Part shown: positions 4,869 through 8,561 of the stretch, one piece after another | How positions within the stretch are numbered: the first letter of the stretch is position 1 | Layout of the letters: the number at the start of each line of letters is the position of its first letter | DNA from: an uncultured Clostridia bacterium | GTDB lineage: Bacteria; Bacillota; Clostridia; Oscillospirales; Acutalibacteraceae | Length of the DNA: 8,561 bases | NCBI GenBank assembly: GCA_945971755.1 | Contig: CAMFPJ010000059.1 | Coordinates: 1-8,561, forward strand | Direction: 5' to 3' | Program-made: the position numbers and the translations under genes | Notes under the pieces: model-generated | Database searches by the model: none | Seen by the model: the letters and a program-made list of their open reading frames with translations, nothing else | Told to the model about the DNA's origin: nothing

Positions 4869-6621
4869 GCACTTTTGCCAATTTTTCTCCCTTTGGAAGC
4901 ATAATTATATCATCTTTTGCTATTCCTTTGACGAAAAGCATCGAAATTACGTACACAATTCCGCCGATTCCTATTGCAAAACATAAGCAAAGAATAGTTT
5001 TAAGGGAGTGTCCGCCCAAATTGATTTGCGGGATAAATCTGTTGCAAACCGCAAATGTTGTATATGCGCCCAGTCCGCAAAGGAGCCCGCAGAATGTGGG
5101 TTTAACGAAAACGCTTATAAAGTTAATTTTAATTCTTGTAAATTTAATGATTGCCAAAAGGTTAATTGTATCAATAATGACGTAACAAATAACTGTACCT
5201 ATTACTGCACCGTTAACATTGATTTTAGGAATTGCAACCAAAACAAAGTTAGAAATAACTTTTGCCACTGCGCCAATAGAAAGCGAAACGAGGGGAACAT
5301 TTGCCTTGTCAATCGCCTGAAGCATATTTGTCATTGGCTGTGAAAGAGCAATAAGGAAAATTGTAAATCCGTAAGCTGCCATAACAGGTGCGGCAATGGG
5401 AACGGAAGATGCAGCAACTCCTCCTCCGTAAAAAACCGCTAAAATAGGTTGTGCCAGTACCGCCATACCTATTCCGCAAGGCATAGCGACAAGCATTGTT
5501 ACACGCAGAACAGACTCAACCGACGTTCTTATTTGATTTTTATCTCTTGTTGCCCATGCTGCTGAAATTGCAGGAATTGCACTAACACCGAGCGTCAAAG
5601 TAATTGACGGAATAAGATTCTTAAAGTCAAGGGAAAGTGAATAAGCACCGTAAAGGAAACCTTTTACGTCAGCATCAAGAACTCCCTGAAGTTCTGCCGA
5701 ATAAAGTTGTCTTATGAACTGCATATTGTTTGCTACAACGTGTGCAAGTCTGTTTTGAATAGTAACTGCATCAATCAGGTTTGTAATGCTGAAAACAAGG
5801 GAACTTGCAATAACGGGAATTGAGAATTTAATAAGTTTACTTGCAATTATTGAAGAACCGATTGGCTTCGGAGCAGTAGCAAGCTCTGTTTTTGTAATTC
5901 CGTCCCCTTTAATTCTGCCCAAAATTAAAAGATAAATCATACCCACAACAGTGCCGAGCATAACGCCTGCTGTGGCTCCCGCGGCAGCATACGGGTAAAT
6001 TGCACTGAGCGCTTCCGTTTCATTTGACACCTGATGCCCGAACACAGAAAGCCCTGCGTTAAATCTTGAATATCCGTAATTGATTACCGCTCTTGAACAA
6101 AGAAGCCCGAAAACAAGCTTTCCCAAAGCTTCAAAAACCTGTGAAACGGCCGTCGGGGTCATATTGCGAAGTCCGTTGTAATAGCCGCGGTAAATTGACA
6201 TTATGCAACAGAAAAGAATTGACGGACCTATTACGAGAATTGACGGAATAACTGCGGTACTTTTAACCGAAAGAGCATAAGGATAGGCAAGAATCAAAAT
6301 TGCCAATGTGCCGATTATGCCCATCATTAAAAACAGCCTTTTTGAAACCCTGTGAATAAGCTTTACGTCACGAAAATGCCCGAGAGCCATTTCCTGCGAC
6401 ACCATTTTTGAAACGGCAACGGGAAGTCCTGCCATGGAAATTGTATAAATAGGAACATAAAGGCTGTAAGCCGAGTCAAAATACCCTCTGCCCACGGTGC
6501 CAATCATATTGGTCAGCGGTATTTTGTAAATAACGCCGATAATTTTAACAATGATTGTCGAAAGGCTTAAAACCAGCGCACCGTTAAGAAGTGATTGACT
6601 TTTTCTGTTTTGATTTGCCAT
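4843..6621 (-). CDS. spoVB: SpoVB-type polysaccharide/lipid flippase (MATE-like MOP superfamily)
   Basis: Integral membrane protein of 592 residues with about 14 hydrophobic segments from residue 11 to about 570, as in the MOP flippase superfamily (SpoVB, YtgP/MurJ-like, Wzx). Such proteins move undecaprenyl-linked sugar precursors across the membrane; SpoVB of Bacillus is needed for spore cortex synthesis. Family landmarks are the first helix followed by KIPLTNMIGTVGRGYFDSAY (33-52) and IYRGYYNGLRNMTPTAVSQ (143-161). It is longer than Bacillus SpoVB (about 520), with an extra soluble loop around 180-210 and another around 290-322. The start is ATG 6621, with GAAAGGG eight bases upstream; the in-frame GTG at 6630 lies inside that site. 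The ribosome binding site overlaps the stop codon of the kinase gene, so translation is probably coupled. Its place beside mazG suggests the YabM position, so a vegetative paralogue rather than true SpoVB is possible; the family call is firm, the exact substrate is not. Confidence 0.88.
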   Translation of the reverse strand: MANQNRKSQSLLNGALVLSLSTIIVKIIGVIYKIPLTNMIGTVGRGYFDSAYSLYVPIYTISMAGLPVAVSKMVSQEMALGHFRDVKLIHRVSKRLFLMMGIIGTLAILILAYPYALSVKSTAVIPSILVIGPSILFCCIMSIYRGYYNGLRNMTPTAVSQVFEALGKLVFGLLCSRAVINYGYSRFNAGLSVFGHQVSNETEALSAIYPYAAAGATAGVMLGTVVGMIYLLILGRIKGDGITKTELATAPKPIGSSIIASKLIKFSIPVIASSLVFSITNLIDAVTIQNRLAHVVANNMQFIRQLYSAELQGVLDADVKGFLYGAYSLSLDFKNLIPSITLTLGVSAIPAISAAWATRDKNQIRTSVESVLRVTMLVAMPCGIGMAVLAQPILAVFYGGGVAASSVPIAAPVMAAYGFTIFLIALSQPMTNMLQAIDKANVPLVSLSIGAVAKVISNFVLVAIPKINVNGAVIGTVICYVIIDTINLLAIIKFTRIKINFISVFVKPTFCGLLCGLGAYTTFAVCNRFIPQINLGGHSLKTILCLCFAIGIGGIVYVISMLFVKGIAKDDIIMLPKGEKLAKVLAKYGFIG

Positions 6622-6634
6622 TACTTTCACCCTT

Positions 6635-7552
6635 TCAACCTAAAAATTCACGTAGCAAGGAATCTTTCGGAACAAGATTTTCGTCAATATCCTCAAATTT
6701 TTCAAGCGCTTCGCGAAGCCTTTGAACGTCATAAGCGAAGTCATCGGGAATGTCGCTTTCAAGAAGTTTTAATGCCTGCTTTTTAAGGACACAGGGCTCA
6801 TAAAGATGCACTGTATTTATTTTTATATCTGCATTATCTCTGTGTGGGAACAGGTATTTATCTTCACCGTAAGTAACATTTTTCCAAAGAGAATAAGTTT
6901 GACCTGCCGAACTACCCCTGAAATTAAAATCTCTTACCATTCGTCTTACGAAGCGAAGATTCCTTTTATTGAGAATTATTTTACCGTTTCGGTCATAAAT
7001 TCTTGACGACACACTGATGTAAATTTTGAAAAGTTTACCGTCGATTTCATCGGTAATAACAGGGTTCAATGCGTGAAGTCCTTCTATGATTACAACGTCT
7101 TTTTCGCCAAGTGTAATTTCGTTATATTCGGTTTTGCGTTTACCGGTAACAAAGTCAAAAATCGGTGTTTTAACAGTTTCGCCGCGAAGAAGAGCATTTA
7201 CAATTTCTCCGAAAAAATCCAAGTCAAGAGCGTAAACTGTTTCAAAATCTCTTGTTCCGTCGGGAAGAAGGGGAATATCCTCACGGTTAAGGTAAAAATC
7301 GTCAAGGCTTAAAACAAACGTATTTACGTTATTCTTTTTGCACTCTGCACAAATCTTATTTGCAGTGGTGGTTTTACCTGAGGACGACGGCCCCGCAAGC
7401 ATTACAACCTGCCGTGTTCCTTCATCACAAATTCTCTTTGCAACGTCGGCAATTATGTTGTTATATCTCTGCTCGCATTTTTCTATAAGCTCACGTGGGA
7501 GCCCCTCTGCCATTTCGTTGATGTATTCAATTTCGTTGATTAGTTTTGACAT
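6635..7552 (-). CDS. udk: Uridine kinase-like nucleoside kinase (short form without TGS domain)
   Basis: 305-residue P-loop kinase of the phosphoribulokinase/uridine kinase family, expected to phosphorylate uridine or cytidine for pyrimidine salvage. Walker A is GPSSSGKT (54-61). DDFYLNR (84-90) and DFETVYALD (103-111) are the usual substrate-side motifs, PIFDF (130-134) follows, VVIIEGLHALNP (153-164) is the Walker B region, and RNLRFVRRMVRD (197-208) supplies basic lid residues. Residues 1-45 form a helical extension. Many clostridial relatives are about 550 residues with TGS and tRNA-synthetase-like parts in front; this one carries only the kinase half and matches that half well. It starts at ATG 7552 with a weak GAAGAG site eight bases upstream, directly after the hemZ stop (14-nt gap), and its stop is part of the spoVB ribosome binding site. 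The substrate is inferred; another small hydroxylated substrate is possible. Confidence 0.85.
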   Translation of the reverse strand: MSKLINEIEYINEMAEGLPRELIEKCEQRYNNIIADVAKRICDEGTRQVVMLAGPSSSGKTTTANKICAECKKNNVNTFVLSLDDFYLNREDIPLLPDGTRDFETVYALDLDFFGEIVNALLRGETVKTPIFDFVTGKRKTEYNEITLGEKDVVIIEGLHALNPVITDEIDGKLFKIYISVSSRIYDRNGKIILNKRNLRFVRRMVRDFNFRGSSAGQTYSLWKNVTYGEDKYLFPHRDNADIKINTVHLYEPCVLKKQALKLLESDIPDDFAYDVQRLREALEKFEDIDENLVPKDSLLREFLG

Positions 7553-7566
7553 AGCAATCACTCTTC

Positions 7567-8561
7567 TTAAAAATATGTATTATAAAACTCTGTTATTCGT
7601 TTCTTTCTCTCAATAAGTTCCGCAAATCCCGAAATGTACTCAAAAGGATATTTGAAATTGAAAATTCGCTCAATAATCGGTGATGCGTCCGCTTTAAGTT
7701 TTGTAACGGCACCACCGCCTACCGCAAGAATTGTATGACATTCTTCCATCATAAAAATATTATAAAGGCACTCTCTGTTTTCTTTGCACCAGCCCGTATT
7801 TTCAAGATTACCTGCCGATTTTGACTGACGGTACATATAGTAAGGGTGGTATTTTCCGTTTAATTTTTCATAAGTGTATTGGAGCATGGCGTCAACCTTT
7901 TTTGCATTCTCCGCCGTTACCTGCATATCGTCAGCACCGAGTTTTGACGAACGCTTGAGAGCTAACGTGTGCACAGTAATATTTTCGGGGTCTAAATCAT
8001 TGGCAATGTTAAGAGAATTCATAAAGCCCGAAACAGTATCACCGGGAAGCCCTGCAATTAAGTCCATATTTATATTGTCAAAGCCTAATGCTCTTGCCGT
8101 GTTAAATGCGGAAACTGTTTCCTCAGCGCTGTGACACCGACCGATATTCTTAAGAACTTCGTTTGAAAAAGTTTGAGGATTTATACTTATTCTGTCAACA
8201 GGACCGTTTTTGAGTGCTGACAGCTTTTCTTCCGTTATTGTGTCGGGTCTGCCTGCCTCAACGGTAAATTCACGGCAAGCAGATAAATCAAAATTCTCCG
8301 TAACCGCCCTCAGCAGATTTTCAAGTTCCTGTGCGGAAAGAGTTGTGGGAGTTCCGCCGCCAACATAAACGCTTTCAAGTTTCAACTTGTTTTTTTCTGC
8401 TATTTCGCCTGTGATTTTAAGTTCTTCTGAAAGAAGTTTAACGTACTGCGGAACAAGTGCTTTCGCCTTTTCGGTTTGCACGGAATGTGAAACAAACGAG
8501 CAATAACTGCACCTTGTAGGGCAAAAAGGAATTGAAATGTAAAGGCTGAAAGACTTTGGAG
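7567..8561 (-). CDS. hemZ: HemZ-family radical SAM protein (coproporphyrinogen dehydrogenase-like), 5' end outside the window
   Basis: The 3' part of the gene, 331 codons at most; the reading frame stays open to the window edge, so the start lies beyond it. An apparent GTG start at 8481 is not the real one, because 26 upstream in-frame codons encode SLYISIPFCPTRCSYCSFVS, the radical SAM cluster motif CxxxCxxC. Further family marks are GGGTPTTL, TVEAGRPDTIT, ISINPQTF, NMDLIAGLPGD and YYMYRQSKSAGNLENTG. These match HemZ, a HemN relative of about 480-500 residues, so the missing N-terminus should be about 150 residues. HemN oxidatively decarboxylates coproporphyrinogen III using S-adenosylmethionine. 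HemZ is assumed to do the same, but direct proof is thin and many heme-poor clostridia carry it, so another radical SAM role is possible. It heads the visible minus-strand unit, 14 nt before the kinase gene. Confidence 0.92.
   Translation of the reverse strand, partial: PKSFSLYISIPFCPTRCSYCSFVSHSVQTEKAKALVPQYVKLLSEELKITGEIAEKNKLKLESVYVGGGTPTTLSAQELENLLRAVTENFDLSACREFTVEAGRPDTITEEKLSALKNGPVDRISINPQTFSNEVLKNIGRCHSAEETVSAFNTARALGFDNINMDLIAGLPGDTVSGFMNSLNIANDLDPENITVHTLALKRSSKLGADDMQVTAENAKKVDAMLQYTYEKLNGKYHPYYMYRQSKSAGNLENTGWCKENRECLYNIFMMEECHTILAVGGGAVTKLKADASPIIERIFNFKYPFEYISGFAELIERKKRITEFYNTYF

Noticed and set aside
7567..8481. hemZ taken as a complete gene starting at the GTG at 8481.
   Set aside because: The frame stays open to 8561 and the upstream codons encode the essential radical SAM CxxxCxxC motif, so the gene is cut by the window edge.

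Overview
The window is a chromosomal housekeeping segment from a low-to-moderate G+C Gram-positive bacterium, most likely a spore-forming (or formerly spore-forming) member of the Clostridia, possibly of the Ruminococcaceae/Oscillospiraceae type. This rests on the families present: a YlmC/YmxH PRC-barrel protein, a SpoVB-type membrane flippase, HemZ, RqcP (YabO), a ZapA gene beside a U32 gene, purine-rich Shine-Dalgarno sites, and a spoVB-mazG-hup-rqcP order that resembles the Bacillus yabM-yabN-yabO neighbourhood. The genus cannot be fixed from the sequence alone.

Layout: two convergent gene sets. On the plus strand (19-3223) lie ylmC/ymxH, then a good sigma-A promoter (323-351), then zapA, a U32 rRNA/tRNA-hydroxylation-type protein, and dut. 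zapA overlaps the U32 gene by 8 nt, and the U32 stop overlaps the dut start by 1 nt. On the minus strand (8561 down to 3382) lie hemZ (5' end outside the window), a short uridine-kinase-like gene, spoVB, mazG, hup and rqcP. Gaps are 14, 13, 30, 45 and 63 nt, so this looks like one co-oriented transcription unit with a probable internal promoter before mazG and a strong terminator after hup. No tRNA, rRNA, CRISPR, complete transposon or phage gene was seen.

The two sets meet in a 158-nt non-coding stretch (3224-3381). It holds a long-range inverted repeat with nested hairpins, a segment resembling an IS3-family end, and a shared bidirectional terminator hairpin.

Functionally the plus set joins cell division (ZapA), nucleic-acid modification (U32) and dUTP removal. 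The minus set joins tetrapyrrole/radical-SAM chemistry (HemZ), nucleoside salvage, an envelope flippase, nucleotide-pool cleaning (MazG), nucleoid packaging (HU) and rescue of stalled 50S subunits (RqcP). Dut and MazG both guard the nucleotide pool. I found no convincing undescribed system. The most interesting items are the structured convergent intergenic region, a terminator-like hairpin buried in the last codons of the U32 gene, a hairpin holding the mazG stop codon in its loop, and the apparent loss of yabP/yabQ downstream of rqcP.
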